Of a stretch of DNA of 63,893 nt, positions 34,187 to 43,644 are shown in pieces. The notes beneath the pieces are model-generated. The model was not told the origin of the DNA. It saw only the letters and a program-made list of their open reading frames with translations, and did not search any database. Position 1 is the first letter of the stretch. Every line of letters begins with the position of its first letter. The stretch is from an uncultured Bacilli bacterium (GTDB lineage Bacteria; Bacillota_I; Bacilli_A; RF39; UBA660): the NCBI GenBank assembly GCA_934096405.1, contig CAKOLW010000005.1:1-63893 (forward strand), given 5' to 3'. The translations under genes and the position numbers were made by a program.

Positions 34187-36340
34187 ATGAAAGTAATAAA
34201 AAGAGATGGACATATGGTTGACTGGTGTCCTGAAAAAGTTGAAAATGCAATTATGAAAGCCAACAGCGAGGTGGAAGAAGAAGATCAAGCATCATCTACC
34301 CAAATAAAAAATATTATTAAACATATAGAAAAATTAGGAAAGAAAAGAATTTTAGTTGAAGATATACAAGATATCATTGAAATGAAATTGATGTCTATTG
34401 GTAAGTATGAACTAGCAAAAAAATATATTACGTATAGATATACAAGAGAGTTGGTAAGAAGAAGTAATACAACTGACTTGGCTATTAAAGAATTAATTGA
34501 TGGTGAAAGTGAATACTGGAATACTGAAAATTCAAATAAGAATGCTAAAGTAGTTACTACTCAAAGAGATTACCTAGCAGGTATTACGAGTACTGATATT
34601 ACAAAGAGATTTTTATTAAGCGAAGATATAGTACAAGCACATGAAGATGGAATTATACATTTCCATGATGCTGATTATTTTGCACAAAATGCTTTACATA
34701 ACTGTGATTTAATTAATCTGGAAGATATGTTACAAAATGGTACTAATATTAATGGAGTAATGATAGAAAAACCACATAAATTTTTAACAGCAATGACTAT
34801 TGCAACACAAATTATAACAGCTGTAACATCTAGTCAATATGGTGGAGCAACTATTACACTTACTCATTTAGCACCTTTTGTTAGAGATAGTTACAAAAGA
34901 TACTTAGATAAATATAAAAAACGTAAATTTAGTAAAGAAGATTGTGAAAAATATGCTAAGGAAGATTTAAAGAAAGAAATAACTGATGGAGTACAAACAT
35001 TCCAATATCAAATAAATTCAATGACTACTACAAATGGTCAAGCACCTTTCTTAAGTGTATGCATGTATTTAGGAGAAACTAAAGAATATAAAGATGAACT
35101 TGCAATGATTATTGAAGAAGTACTACATCAAAGAATATTAGGTATGAAGAATGAAAAGGGTGTATATATTACACCAGCATTTCCTAAACTTCTTTATGTA
35201 CTAGAAGAAGACAATATTAATCCTAAAGGAAAATATTATTATTTAACTAAATTGGCTGCTGAATGTACTGCTAAGAGAATGGTACCGGATTATATTTCTG
35301 AAAAGATTATGAAAGAATATAAGATAGATGCTAATGGTAATGGAAATTGTTATCCTTGTATGGGATGTAGAAGTTTCTTAACACCTTATGTTGATGAAAA
35401 TGGTAAACCTAAATATTATGGTAGATTTAACCAAGGAGTTGTTACTATTAATTTACCTGATGTAGCTTTATCAAGTGAAAAAGATATGGATACATTTTGG
35501 CAAATATTTGATGAAAGACTAGAACTTTGTCATAAGGCTTTACAAGCAAGACATAAAAGATTATCAAAAGCAACTAGTGATGTAGCACCAATTTTATGGC
35601 AATATGGAGCATTAGCTAGACTTCCTAAAGGTGCTAGTATACATGACTTATTACATAATGGTTATTCTACAATTAGTTTAGGTTATGCTGGACTTTATGA
35701 ATGTGTTAAATATATGACAGGACATTCTCATACTGATAATGGTAAAGGAAAAGAATTTGGACTTCAAGTTATGCAAAGAATGAATGATAAATGTAAAGAG
35801 TGGAAAGAAGCAGAAAAGATAGATTATAGTGTTTATGGTACACCTATTGAATCTGTTACTTATAAATTTGCTAAATCATTAAGAGAAAGATTTGGAGTAG
35901 TTAAAGGCATTACTGATAGAGATTATATTACTAATAGTTATCATGTACCTGTATTTGAAGAAATTGATGCATTTACTAAATTAAAATTAGAAAGTGAATT
36001 TCAAAAATTAAGTCCAGGTGGTGCAGTAAGTTATATTGAAACACCAAATTTAACTAATAACTTGGATGTTGTTATGGAAGTAATTAAATTTATGTATGAA
36101 AATATAATGTATGCAGAAATGAATACTAAGAGTGACTATTGTCAAAATTGTGGATACACTGGTGAAATCTTATTAGATGATAATTTGGAATGGTATTGTC
36201 CTGAATGTGGTAATAGAGATCATGATAAATTAAATGTAGCTAGAAGAACTTGTGGATATATTGGAACTAATTTCTGGAATAAGGGAAGAACACAAGAAAT
36301 TAAAGAAAGAGTAATACATATAGATAATAAGGATGCATAA
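34187..36340 (+). CDS. nrdD: Anaerobic (class III) ribonucleoside-triphosphate reductase
   Basis: About 717 residues. N-terminal ATP-cone (VIKRDGHMVDWCPEKVENAIMKAN), the catalytic barrel with NGQAPFLSVCMYLGE and CMGCRSFL, and the C-terminal zinc site CQNCGY...CPECGNRDHD followed by the glycyl-radical motif RRTCGYIG. Reduces NTPs to dNTPs without oxygen. ATG 34187 follows TAGGAGGAG; the earlier in-frame ATG at 34157 overlaps the -10. Followed 2 bp later by its activase. Confidence 0.97.
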   Translation: MKVIKRDGHMVDWCPEKVENAIMKANSEVEEEDQASSTQIKNIIKHIEKLGKKRILVEDIQDIIEMKLMSIGKYELAKKYITYRYTRELVRRSNTTDLAIKELIDGESEYWNTENSNKNAKVVTTQRDYLAGITSTDITKRFLLSEDIVQAHEDGIIHFHDADYFAQNALHNCDLINLEDMLQNGTNINGVMIEKPHKFLTAMTIATQIITAVTSSQYGGATITLTHLAPFVRDSYKRYLDKYKKRKFSKEDCEKYAKEDLKKEITDGVQTFQYQINSMTTTNGQAPFLSVCMYLGETKEYKDELAMIIEEVLHQRILGMKNEKGVYITPAFPKLLYVLEEDNINPKGKYYYLTKLAAECTAKRMVPDYISEKIMKEYKIDANGNGNCYPCMGCRSFLTPYVDENGKPKYYGRFNQGVVTINLPDVALSSEKDMDTFWQIFDERLELCHKALQARHKRLSKATSDVAPILWQYGALARLPKGASIHDLLHNGYSTISLGYAGLYECVKYMTGHSHTDNGKGKEFGLQVMQRMNDKCKEWKEAEKIDYSVYGTPIESVTYKFAKSLRERFGVVKGITDRDYITNSYHVPVFEEIDAFTKLKLESEFQKLSPGGAVSYIETPNLTNNLDVVMEVIKFMYENIMYAEMNTKSDYCQNCGYTGEILLDDNLEWYCPECGNRDHDKLNVARRTCGYIGTNFWNKGRTQEIKERVIHIDNKDA

Positions 36341-36342
36341 TT

Positions 36343-36852
36343 ATGAGATACAATAGAATTAGAAAGATGGATATATCAAATGGCCCTGGTATCAGGGTCA
36401 GTATATTCATGCAGGGGTGTGCTTTTCACTGCGAAAATTGTTTTAATAAGGAAACATGGGATTTTGATGCAGGAGAAGAGTTTACAGATGAAACAATAGA
36501 AAAAGTGTTGAAATTATGTGAAAGTGAGCATATTGTAGGATTATCGATATTAGGAGGAGAACCAATGCACCCTAATAATATTGAAGGTACTACAAAGCTA
36601 GCTAAAGCTTTTAAAGAAAGATATCCTAATAAAAGTTTATGGGCTTGGAGTGGATTCTTATTTGATAAACATTTAAAAAATAAAGAAGTTATGAAATATT
36701 TAGATGTTTTAGTTGATGGACAATATGTGGATAGTTTACATGATTTTACTCTTGAATGGAGAGGTTCAAGTAATCAAAGAGTAATTGATGTTCAAAAATC
36801 GTTAAAAAGTAATGAAGTAATTTTATATGAAAGTAAGGAGTATAGTAGATGA
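36343..36852 (+). CDS. nrdG: NrdD-activating radical-SAM enzyme
   Basis: 169 residues. Radical-SAM cysteines in GCAFHCENC (C-x3-C-x2-C), opening RKMDISNGPGIRVSIFMQGC, and GLSILGGEPMHP. It makes the glycyl radical on NrdD. Ends by overlapping the dUTPase start. Confidence 0.95.
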   Translation: MRYNRIRKMDISNGPGIRVSIFMQGCAFHCENCFNKETWDFDAGEEFTDETIEKVLKLCESEHIVGLSILGGEPMHPNNIEGTTKLAKAFKERYPNKSLWAWSGFLFDKHLKNKEVMKYLDVLVDGQYVDSLHDFTLEWRGSSNQRVIDVQKSLKSNEVILYESKEYSR

Positions 36853-37307
36853 GATTAAGGGGCTTTGAAGTAGCAAAAGGATTTGAAGATAAAGGGGTTA
36901 ATATGCCTGTTAGAAAAACTAAATATTCAGCAGGTTATGATGTTGAAGCGATAGAAGATGTTGTAATACCAGCATTTAAACCTGGAATGAAACCAACTTT
37001 AGTCAAGACAGGTCTTAAGGCATATTGCCAAAATGATGAATATATTAAATTAGTTAATAGATCAAGTAATCCAGGAAAGAAAGGTTTAGTTTTAGCAAAT
37101 TCTATAGGAATTATAGATGCTGATTATTATAATAATCCTGATAATGATGGACATTTTATGTATGCTTATTATAACTTTTTTGATCATGATGTTGAAATTA
37201 AAAAAGGAGATGTAGTAGGTCAAGCAATATTCCAAAAATATTTAATAACAGATGATGATGAGGCAACTGGTGAAAGAGTTGGAGGATTTGGTTCAACTAG
37301 TAAGTAA
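36849..37307 (+). CDS. dUTP diphosphatase-like protein
   Basis: 152 residues of the trimeric dUTPase fold: YSAGYDVEAIEDVVIP (motif 1), VNRSSNPGKKGLVLANSIGIIDADYYNNPD (motifs 2-3), GDVVGQAIFQKY (motif 4) and GERVGGFGSTSK (Gly-rich motif 5). Removes dUTP, providing dUMP. The DxDGxxxY-like centre is altered by an insertion, as in some Bacillota dUTPases, so a dCTP deaminase-like activity is not fully excluded. Overlap with nrdG makes a dNTP-supply operon. Confidence 0.85.
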   Translation: MRLRGFEVAKGFEDKGVNMPVRKTKYSAGYDVEAIEDVVIPAFKPGMKPTLVKTGLKAYCQNDEYIKLVNRSSNPGKKGLVLANSIGIIDADYYNNPDNDGHFMYAYYNFFDHDVEIKKGDVVGQAIFQKYLITDDDEATGERVGGFGSTSK

Positions 37308-37333
37308 TTTAGAAGTAGAAATACTTCTTTTAC

Positions 37334-37363
37334 TTTACAATAATTGTATCACGTGATACAATT
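37334..37363 (+). promoter_or_regulatory. TetR-type operator inside its promoter
   Basis: A perfect 22-bp palindrome at 37342-37363 (half-site AATTGTATCAC followed by its exact complement). It spans the spacer and -10 of a promoter TTTACA (37334-37339), 17 bp, TACAAT (37357-37362). Binding would block transcription of the tetR-ABC exporter operon. Confidence 0.8.
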
Positions 37364-37378
37364 TTATTAGGAGGCTTT

Positions 37379-37933
37379 ATGAGTGTTAAGATTACTAAGG
37401 AAAAAATATTAGATATAGCTTTTGAAATAGTTAGAACTAATGGTATAGAAAATCTAAGTAATAGGACTATTGCTAAAAAATTAAATTCATCTATTAGACC
37501 TATTTATTATCAGTTTAAAAATACTGATGAGTTAAAGAAAGAATTATATAATAAAATTAAGAAATATTTCTTTACTTATATATTTGATAAGAGTGTGGAA
37601 GATTCTTATAAACAAGTGGGTATTAATTATATAAGATTTGCTAAAGAAGAGAGTAATTTGTTTAAATCTTTGTTTTTTAATAACTATATACCAAGTGATT
37701 TTTTACTAGAAAGTGATGATGAATTTAAAGAGATATCTAATTTAATTAGAATGAAGAGTAATGTTAAAAATATTATGGATTTTCATGTAGAAATGTGGAT
37801 TTTTACTCATGGACTTGCTACATTGGTTGCATGTAATAATATGTATTTTAGTGATGAAGATGTAAGTAATTTGTTAACAATGGAATTTAAGGCTTTAAGT
37901 TGTTTAAATAAGAAAGAAGGTAATGATAAATGA
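37379..37933 (+). CDS. TetR/AcrR-family repressor
   Basis: 184 residues. N-terminal HTH: ITKEKILDIAFEIVRTNGIENLSNRTIAKKLNSSIRPIYYQFKNTDELKKELYNKI. The C-terminal helical ligand domain resembles TetR_C-WHG proteins. It is first in an operon with an ABC ATPase and two permeases, and its operator palindrome lies in its own promoter, so it probably senses a compound the exporter removes. AGGAGG precedes ATG. Confidence 0.9.
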   Translation: MSVKITKEKILDIAFEIVRTNGIENLSNRTIAKKLNSSIRPIYYQFKNTDELKKELYNKIKKYFFTYIFDKSVEDSYKQVGINYIRFAKEESNLFKSLFFNNYIPSDFLLESDDEFKEISNLIRMKSNVKNIMDFHVEMWIFTHGLATLVACNNMYFSDEDVSNLLTMEFKALSCLNKKEGNDK

Positions 37934-38865
37934 ATGTAATAGAAGTTAAAGATTTAACTAAGTCATATAAAAATTTAGTTGCAGTTGATAATTTGTCTTT
38001 TGAAGTAAAAGAAGGAGAGATTTTAGGATTATTGGGTCCAAATGGAAGTGGTAAGTCTACTACTATTAATGCGATTTTATCTTTATTAAAGTGTGATAAA
38101 GGTATTGTTAAAATATTTGGTAAGAAGATGACTCCAGATGCTTATGATATTAAAAGTAAGATAGGTGTTATATTTCAGGAAGTTGCTGTTTTTGAAGAAT
38201 TAACTGTATATGAAAATTTAGATTATTTTTGTGGTTTATATATTAAAGATAAAACTATTAGAGAAAGATATATTGAAGATGCAATTAAATTGGTTAGTTT
38301 AGAGAATTATAAAAAGTTTTATCCTAAACAATTATCTGGTGGATTAAAAAGAAGACTTAATATAGCGTGTGGTATTGTACATAAACCTAAACTTATTATA
38401 TTGGATGAACCAACAGTTGCAGTCGATCCACAAAGTAGAAATAGTATATTAAATGGAATAGAAAAACTTAGAGAAGAAGGTGCTAGTATACTTTATACTA
38501 CTCATTATATGGAAGAAGTGGAAATACTTTGTGATAGAATTATAATACTTGATAAAGGTAAAATAATAGCTGAAGGTACTAGTGATGAGTTAAAGAAAAT
38601 GACTAATATAGAAGAGAAGATTACAGTTGAAGTTAATAATTTAGATAGTAAAATACTAGAAGATATAGAGAAATTTAATACTGTTGATGAAGTAAATTAT
38701 ACAAATAATATTTTATTAATTAAGTATAAAAAAGGCAAAAATAATCTTGGAAATTTAATAGATTATTTGAAGGATAATAAAGTTAAATATAATAAAATAT
38801 TTTCTGAAAGACCTACATTAAATGATGTGTTCTTGGAACTAACCGGAAAGGAATTAAGAGACTAA
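37930..38865 (+). CDS. ABC transporter ATP-binding protein (drug/antibiotic exporter type)
   Basis: 311 residues. Walker A GPNGSGKSTT, signature LSGGLKRRLNIA, Walker B LIILDEPTVAVDP, H-loop TTHYMEE and a C-terminal extension. Daunorubicin/NatA-type subfamily. Overlaps tetR by ATGA and the permease by one base, indicating tight coupling. Confidence 0.93.
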   Translation: MNVIEVKDLTKSYKNLVAVDNLSFEVKEGEILGLLGPNGSGKSTTINAILSLLKCDKGIVKIFGKKMTPDAYDIKSKIGVIFQEVAVFEELTVYENLDYFCGLYIKDKTIRERYIEDAIKLVSLENYKKFYPKQLSGGLKRRLNIACGIVHKPKLIILDEPTVAVDPQSRNSILNGIEKLREEGASILYTTHYMEEVEILCDRIIILDKGKIIAEGTSDELKKMTNIEEKITVEVNNLDSKILEDIEKFNTVDEVNYTNNILLIKYKKGKNNLGNLIDYLKDNKVKYNKIFSERPTLNDVFLELTGKELRD

Positions 38866-40037
38866 TGTTTTTACATAATTTTAAGTATGCTTTAAAGATA
38901 ATATTTAGAAATAAGAGTTTAATATTTTGGACTTTTGCCTTTCCAATAATATTAGGTACTTTCTTTAAATTGGCATTTAATAATATAGAAAAAGGAGAAA
39001 CTCTTAGTACTATTGATATTGCAATTATAGATAATCAAGAATTTAATGATAATCAGTTTTATAAAGAAGCATTTAATCAGTTGAGTACAGGTGAAAATAA
39101 GATGTTTAATACTAAGTATACTACTTTAGAAAATGCTAAGAAGTTACTTAGTGATGAAGAAATAACTGGGTATTTAGTGTTATCTAATGATGTTATTAAT
39201 ATTACTGTTAATTCAAATGGAATAAATGAAACTATAATAAAGACTGTAGTAGATGAAATTAACACTAATAAAAATATGTATGAAACATTAATTAATAAAG
39301 AGATAGAAGAAGAATTTAAAAGTGGTAATACTAATATAGATTATAAAGATATATATAATAAAGTTACTGATAAAATTATTAGTGATGTTAAATTAAATGA
39401 TATTTCTAATTCTAATTTAAGTTATACTATGATTGAATATTATACTTTAATTGCGCTTACTATACTTTATGGTGGTACAATATCACTTTATATGGTTAAT
39501 AAAACTTTACCTAATTTGAGTGAAGTTGGTAAAAGAGTTAATACTAGTTCATTAAAGAGAAGTACTATTTTATTTAGTAATTTGCTTGCTAGTTATGTTG
39601 TTCAATTAATTGGTTTATGTATATTATTTGTATATTGTATATTTGTAATTAAAGCGGATTTTGGTGATAATTTGCCATTAATAATTTTGCTTTCATTAAT
39701 AGGTGTTTTTGCAGGACTTTCTATGGGAGTATTTATTGGAGTTAATGTTAAGGCTAGTGAAGGAGCAAAGTCTGGTATACTAATAGGTATTACTATGTTA
39801 TTTAATACTTTAGCTGGTATGACTGGTGTAACCTTAAAATATGTTATAGATAAGAATATACCAATTATAAATAAAATTAATCCTGCGAATATGATTACTG
39901 ATGGATTTTATTCACTTTATTATTTAAATGGTATGAATAGATATTTCTTTAATATAATGAGTTTAATAATATTTTCTATAGTACTTTTAAGATTTTCTCT
40001 TAAGAAATTAAGGAGGCAACAATATGACAGTATTTAA
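38865..40037 (+). CDS. ABC-2 permease, first of pair
   Basis: 390 residues. One N-terminal helix (about 18-35), a long external domain (to about 185) and a C-terminal bundle of five to six helices, the YhgE/ABC-2 layout. It overlaps the second permease by 14 bp; together they probably form a heterodimeric pore with the ATPase upstream. Confidence 0.88.
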   Translation: MFLHNFKYALKIIFRNKSLIFWTFAFPIILGTFFKLAFNNIEKGETLSTIDIAIIDNQEFNDNQFYKEAFNQLSTGENKMFNTKYTTLENAKKLLSDEEITGYLVLSNDVINITVNSNGINETIIKTVVDEINTNKNMYETLINKEIEEEFKSGNTNIDYKDIYNKVTDKIISDVKLNDISNSNLSYTMIEYYTLIALTILYGGTISLYMVNKTLPNLSEVGKRVNTSSLKRSTILFSNLLASYVVQLIGLCILFVYCIFVIKADFGDNLPLIILLSLIGVFAGLSMGVFIGVNVKASEGAKSGILIGITMLFNTLAGMTGVTLKYVIDKNIPIINKINPANMITDGFYSLYYLNGMNRYFFNIMSLIIFSIVLLRFSLKKLRRQQYDSI

Positions 40038-41169
40038 GACTTTTTGGAAGATTATTAATAAATATAAAGGTACTATTATACTTTATACAGTAATGTTAGT
40101 TATATTTGGTGGTATTAATATGAGTTCTAATAATAATACAGTAGAATTTACTAGTTCTAAACCAGATATTATTATAGTTAATGAAGATGAGTATAAAGGA
40201 ATTACTAAGAATTTAATAGATTATTTAAAAGATAATGCTAATATTATTCAAGATGTAAATACTGAGGATGAAATGAATGATTCTTTGTTTTATAGGGAAA
40301 CTAATTATATAATTTATATACCTAAGAATTATAGAGTTGATACTTTAAATGGTAAGAGTATTACTTTAAATATAAAAAGTTCTGGAGATTATTATTCTAG
40401 TCTAGAAGAGTTAAAACTTACTCAGTACTTAAGTGTTCAAAATACTTATTTGAGTGTATTTAATAATGAAGAAGATTTAATTAGTAATATTAATAATACT
40501 TTAAAGAATAATTCTAAAGTAGAAGTTACATCTAAACTTAATGAAAGTGAGTTAAGTAATATCTCTAGATATTTTAGTTTTGCTAGTTATTCTATAATGG
40601 CAGTTATTATGTTTATTATATGTTTAGTACTTACTAGTTTTAAGGAAACTACTATTAATAAAAGAATTATAATTAGTAGTATGGATTATAAAGAACATAA
40701 TAAGTTATTATTTATATCTAGTTTAGGTTATTCTCTTATAGTGTTTGTGTTATATGTGGTTTTAGGAATTATACTTTTAGGTAAACCTTTATTAACTACA
40801 AGAGGACTTATTTATATACTTAATACTTTTGTATTTACTATTACTTGTTTGTCATTATCTTTGTTAATATGTTCGTTAATTAAAAGTAAAGATGCAGTAA
40901 ATGGTATTGTAAATGTTTTGGCACTTGGATCAGCATTCTTATGTGGAGCTTTTGTACCTAGTGAATGGTTACCTGATGGAGTACTTTTATTAGGACATAT
41001 ATTTCCAGCATATTATTTCATAAATAGCAATGACTTACTTAAAGAAATACAAGTGTTAAATTTAAATAGTTTAATGCCAGTTATAATAAATATGATAATA
41101 CTTTTAGGTTTTACATTTGTGTTTGTTATGTGTAATAATATAGTTACTAAAAAGAAAAGAGTTAGTTAA
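40024..41169 (+). CDS. ABC-2 permease, second of pair
   Basis: 381 residues with the same layout as the preceding gene: helix about 13-30, external domain to about 180, then six helices, with the ABC-2 GAFVPSEWLPDGVLLLGHIFPAYYF segment. AGGAGG lies in the end of the preceding gene. Last of the TetR-controlled exporter genes; pepF follows 12 bp later and may be co-transcribed. Confidence 0.88.
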   Translation: MTVFKTFWKIINKYKGTIILYTVMLVIFGGINMSSNNNTVEFTSSKPDIIIVNEDEYKGITKNLIDYLKDNANIIQDVNTEDEMNDSLFYRETNYIIYIPKNYRVDTLNGKSITLNIKSSGDYYSSLEELKLTQYLSVQNTYLSVFNNEEDLISNINNTLKNNSKVEVTSKLNESELSNISRYFSFASYSIMAVIMFIICLVLTSFKETTINKRIIISSMDYKEHNKLLFISSLGYSLIVFVLYVVLGIILLGKPLLTTRGLIYILNTFVFTITCLSLSLLICSLIKSKDAVNGIVNVLALGSAFLCGAFVPSEWLPDGVLLLGHIFPAYYFINSNDLLKEIQVLNLNSLMPVIINMIILLGFTFVFVMCNNIVTKKKRVS

Positions 41170-41181
41170 GGATGGAATGCT

Positions 41182-42930
41182 ATGGAATTAGAATGGGATT
41201 TAGATGATTTATTTGTTAATAATGATGAATTTTATAAAGAAATAGATTGTGTTAGAAATATATTGAGTTCATTTATAAATGAATTAGATAGTTTAACTTT
41301 ATTAGAGTTACTTGATAAAGAATGGTATATTAAAGAAAAAACAAACAATATTTTAATTTATGGTTCACTTAAATATTATAAAAATATAAAAAGTGAAGAG
41401 TGTGTTAAATTAAAAGAAGATGCTGAGAACTTTAGTAATGAAGTTAATGCAACTTTGAAAAGAGTTGATAATATTATCATTAATTATGGTAAAAATAAGA
41501 TAAATGATTTAATTAAAGAAGATGCTAAGTTAGAAAAATATAAACATTATTTGGATGATTTATTTAGACTTAGAGAACATATTCAAGATAATAATGTTAA
41601 TAAAGAAATAAAAGATAATATGAATTTAATTAATAAAAATATATCTTTATATAATGATTTACTAAGAAATAGTAATTATGGAAATATTATAATAGATGGT
41701 AATGTTATTGAATTAGATTCTTCTAATATATCAAAATATTTATCATCTAGAGATAGAGAAACTAGAAAAGAGACTTATTTTGCTATATATAAGTCATTTA
41801 AAGATAATTTAGATGGATTTAGTAAAATTTTGAATGAATTAATTGGCTTAAGAATTAAGAATGCTTCTTTAGAAAGATTTAATAATACTTTAGATAAAGT
41901 ATTGTTTACTGAAAATATAGATGCTAGAATATTGGATTTTTTAATTAAATCTGTTAATTCTAATTTATCTCTTATACATAGATATTTTAAGATTAAAGGA
42001 GATATGTTAGATATAAATGATATACATTTATATGATTTAAATGTTCCATTGGATAACAATTTAAAAACTAAGTATACTTTGGATGAAGCAATTGTTATTA
42101 TTAAGAATGCATTAAAGCCTTTAGGTGACAAGTATTTAAGTGTAGTAGAATCTTTATTAAATGGACATATAGATGCAACATTAGATGAAAATAAACATCA
42201 ATCTATTACTTTTTCTTGGAATACATATTCTTTTTTAAACTTTAGAGGTTCATATAATGATTTAAAGAATTTAATTCATGAATTAGGACATATAGTTAAT
42301 TATTATTTATATAAAGGAAGTGTACCTTATTTATACGAGGATAGTACTATATTTGTTGGAGAGACAGCATCAATAGTTAATGAAATTTTATTAATTAGAT
42401 ATTTATATAATAATGCTGAATCTATAGATGATAAGATATTCTATTTAAGTAAAGAGATAGAAAATTATTTTACTTCTGTATATAAACAAATCATGTATAC
42501 TGAATATGAAAAGAAATTATATGATATTAAATTAAATAGAGATTTGTCTTCTGATTTATTATCTAAAGAATATTTTGATTTGGTTAAGAAATATTATGGT
42601 AATTATGTTAATTTAGATGATGAAGCTAGTTATGAATGGACTAGATTGGGACATTTATATAGATGGAGTTTCTATACATATAAATATGCAAGTGGACTTT
42701 TAATTGCAAGTAATATTGTTAATTCATTGATTGATGAAAAGACTATTAGTAAAGAAGAATATATTAAATTCTTATCTTTAGGAAGTTCTATGTATTCTTT
42801 GGATTTATTAAAAACAGTTAATGTTGATTTAACTAATTCAAATGTAATCAATTCAGGTTTTAATGTTTTATCTAAAGATATAGATGAATTAGAAAAGTGT
42901 ATTCAAAAGAAAAGAACTGCTAGTAAATAG
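41182..42930 (+). CDS. pepF: Oligoendopeptidase F (M3 family zinc peptidase)
   Basis: 582 residues, normal length. Zinc site LIHELGHIVNYYL (HExxH) with a downstream Glu in FVGETASIVNE, and the N-terminal helical domain of PepF. Cytoplasmic degradation of 7-17-residue peptides is the usual role. The stop codon lies in the 3' arm of its own terminator. Confidence 0.92.
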   Translation: MELEWDLDDLFVNNDEFYKEIDCVRNILSSFINELDSLTLLELLDKEWYIKEKTNNILIYGSLKYYKNIKSEECVKLKEDAENFSNEVNATLKRVDNIIINYGKNKINDLIKEDAKLEKYKHYLDDLFRLREHIQDNNVNKEIKDNMNLINKNISLYNDLLRNSNYGNIIIDGNVIELDSSNISKYLSSRDRETRKETYFAIYKSFKDNLDGFSKILNELIGLRIKNASLERFNNTLDKVLFTENIDARILDFLIKSVNSNLSLIHRYFKIKGDMLDINDIHLYDLNVPLDNNLKTKYTLDEAIVIIKNALKPLGDKYLSVVESLLNGHIDATLDENKHQSITFSWNTYSFLNFRGSYNDLKNLIHELGHIVNYYLYKGSVPYLYEDSTIFVGETASIVNEILLIRYLYNNAESIDDKIFYLSKEIENYFTSVYKQIMYTEYEKKLYDIKLNRDLSSDLLSKEYFDLVKKYYGNYVNLDDEASYEWTRLGHLYRWSFYTYKYASGLLIASNIVNSLIDEKTISKEEYIKFLSLGSSMYSLDLLKTVNVDLTNSNVINSGFNVLSKDIDELEKCIQKKRTASK

Positions 42931-42942
42931 CAGTTTTTTTTC
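42915..42942 (+). terminator. Rho-independent terminator after pepF
   Basis: AACTGCTA (42915-42922) pairs with TAGCAGTT (42928-42935), followed by a T run; the pepF stop is in the stem. Confidence 0.88.
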
Positions 42943-43038
42943 TTTAATTACATCTTTATATTACCATAAAATGGCATTTTTTTCAAGACTTGTAGAATAC
43001 TATAAAGTGTGATATTAAATATTAGGAGGTAGATAAAT

Positions 43039-43596
43039 ATGCAAATTAATACAGCATTAATAACTTGTTTTCTTAGATATTATCATACTATGAATAGTAA
43101 TATTAAAGTATATAATGATAAGTATGCTAAGGAACTTTTAACTGATGAGGAAATTACTAATATTAGTAATAGTTTAAAGAGTGGAATTAATTATTTTAAT
43201 CCTAATTATAATGGAGATAATCCTTTACTTTGGATAATAAACAATCAATTAGCACCTTCTGTATTGGCAAGAAGTAAGTTTAATCAAATACATTTATATA
43301 ATGAAATTAGACTTGGTTTAAAACAATATCTTATACTTGCTAGTGGGTATGATACATCGGGATTTATGGTGAATGATAAAATTAAAGTGTATGAGATAGA
43401 TAAAAAAGAGATGATTAAAGATAAGATTAGAAGAGTAAGTTTAAGTAAGTTAGATAATAAAAATATTAATTATATTTCTACTGATTTTAATAGTAATTGG
43501 ATAGAGAGTTTACTTAATACTAATTATAATTCTAACGAAAAGACTTTTTGTTCTCTTTTAGGTATAAGTTATGTTTTATTAGTTAAAAAGAATTGA
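43039..43596 (+). CDS. Truncated LCM-family SAM-dependent methyltransferase
   Basis: 185 residues. The start TALITCFLRYYHTMNS, SVLARSKFNQIHLYNEIRLGLKQYLILASGYDTSGF (SAM-binding GxDT) and YEIDKKEMIKDKIRR match the N-terminal two-thirds of leucine carboxyl methyltransferase-type proteins (normally about 260-280). The C-terminus ends abruptly in SYVLLVKKN where the family continues with an EGVxMYL-type region, so it is shortened and perhaps not functional. AGGAGG precedes ATG. Confidence 0.7.
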   Translation: MQINTALITCFLRYYHTMNSNIKVYNDKYAKELLTDEEITNISNSLKSGINYFNPNYNGDNPLLWIINNQLAPSVLARSKFNQIHLYNEIRLGLKQYLILASGYDTSGFMVNDKIKVYEIDKKEMIKDKIRRVSLSKLDNKNINYISTDFNSNWIESLLNTNYNSNEKTFCSLLGISYVLLVKKN

Positions 43597-43644
43597 TAAT
43601 ATTTGGTTAATTTGTTAAAATCTATATATAAGGTATGGTGAATT

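Noticed and set aside
34076..34288. 71-codon N-terminal extension of the Crp/Fnr regulator
   Set aside because: It runs antisense through the nrdD start and promoter and lacks a ribosome site; ATG 34075 has AGAGGTG and begins the folded domain.
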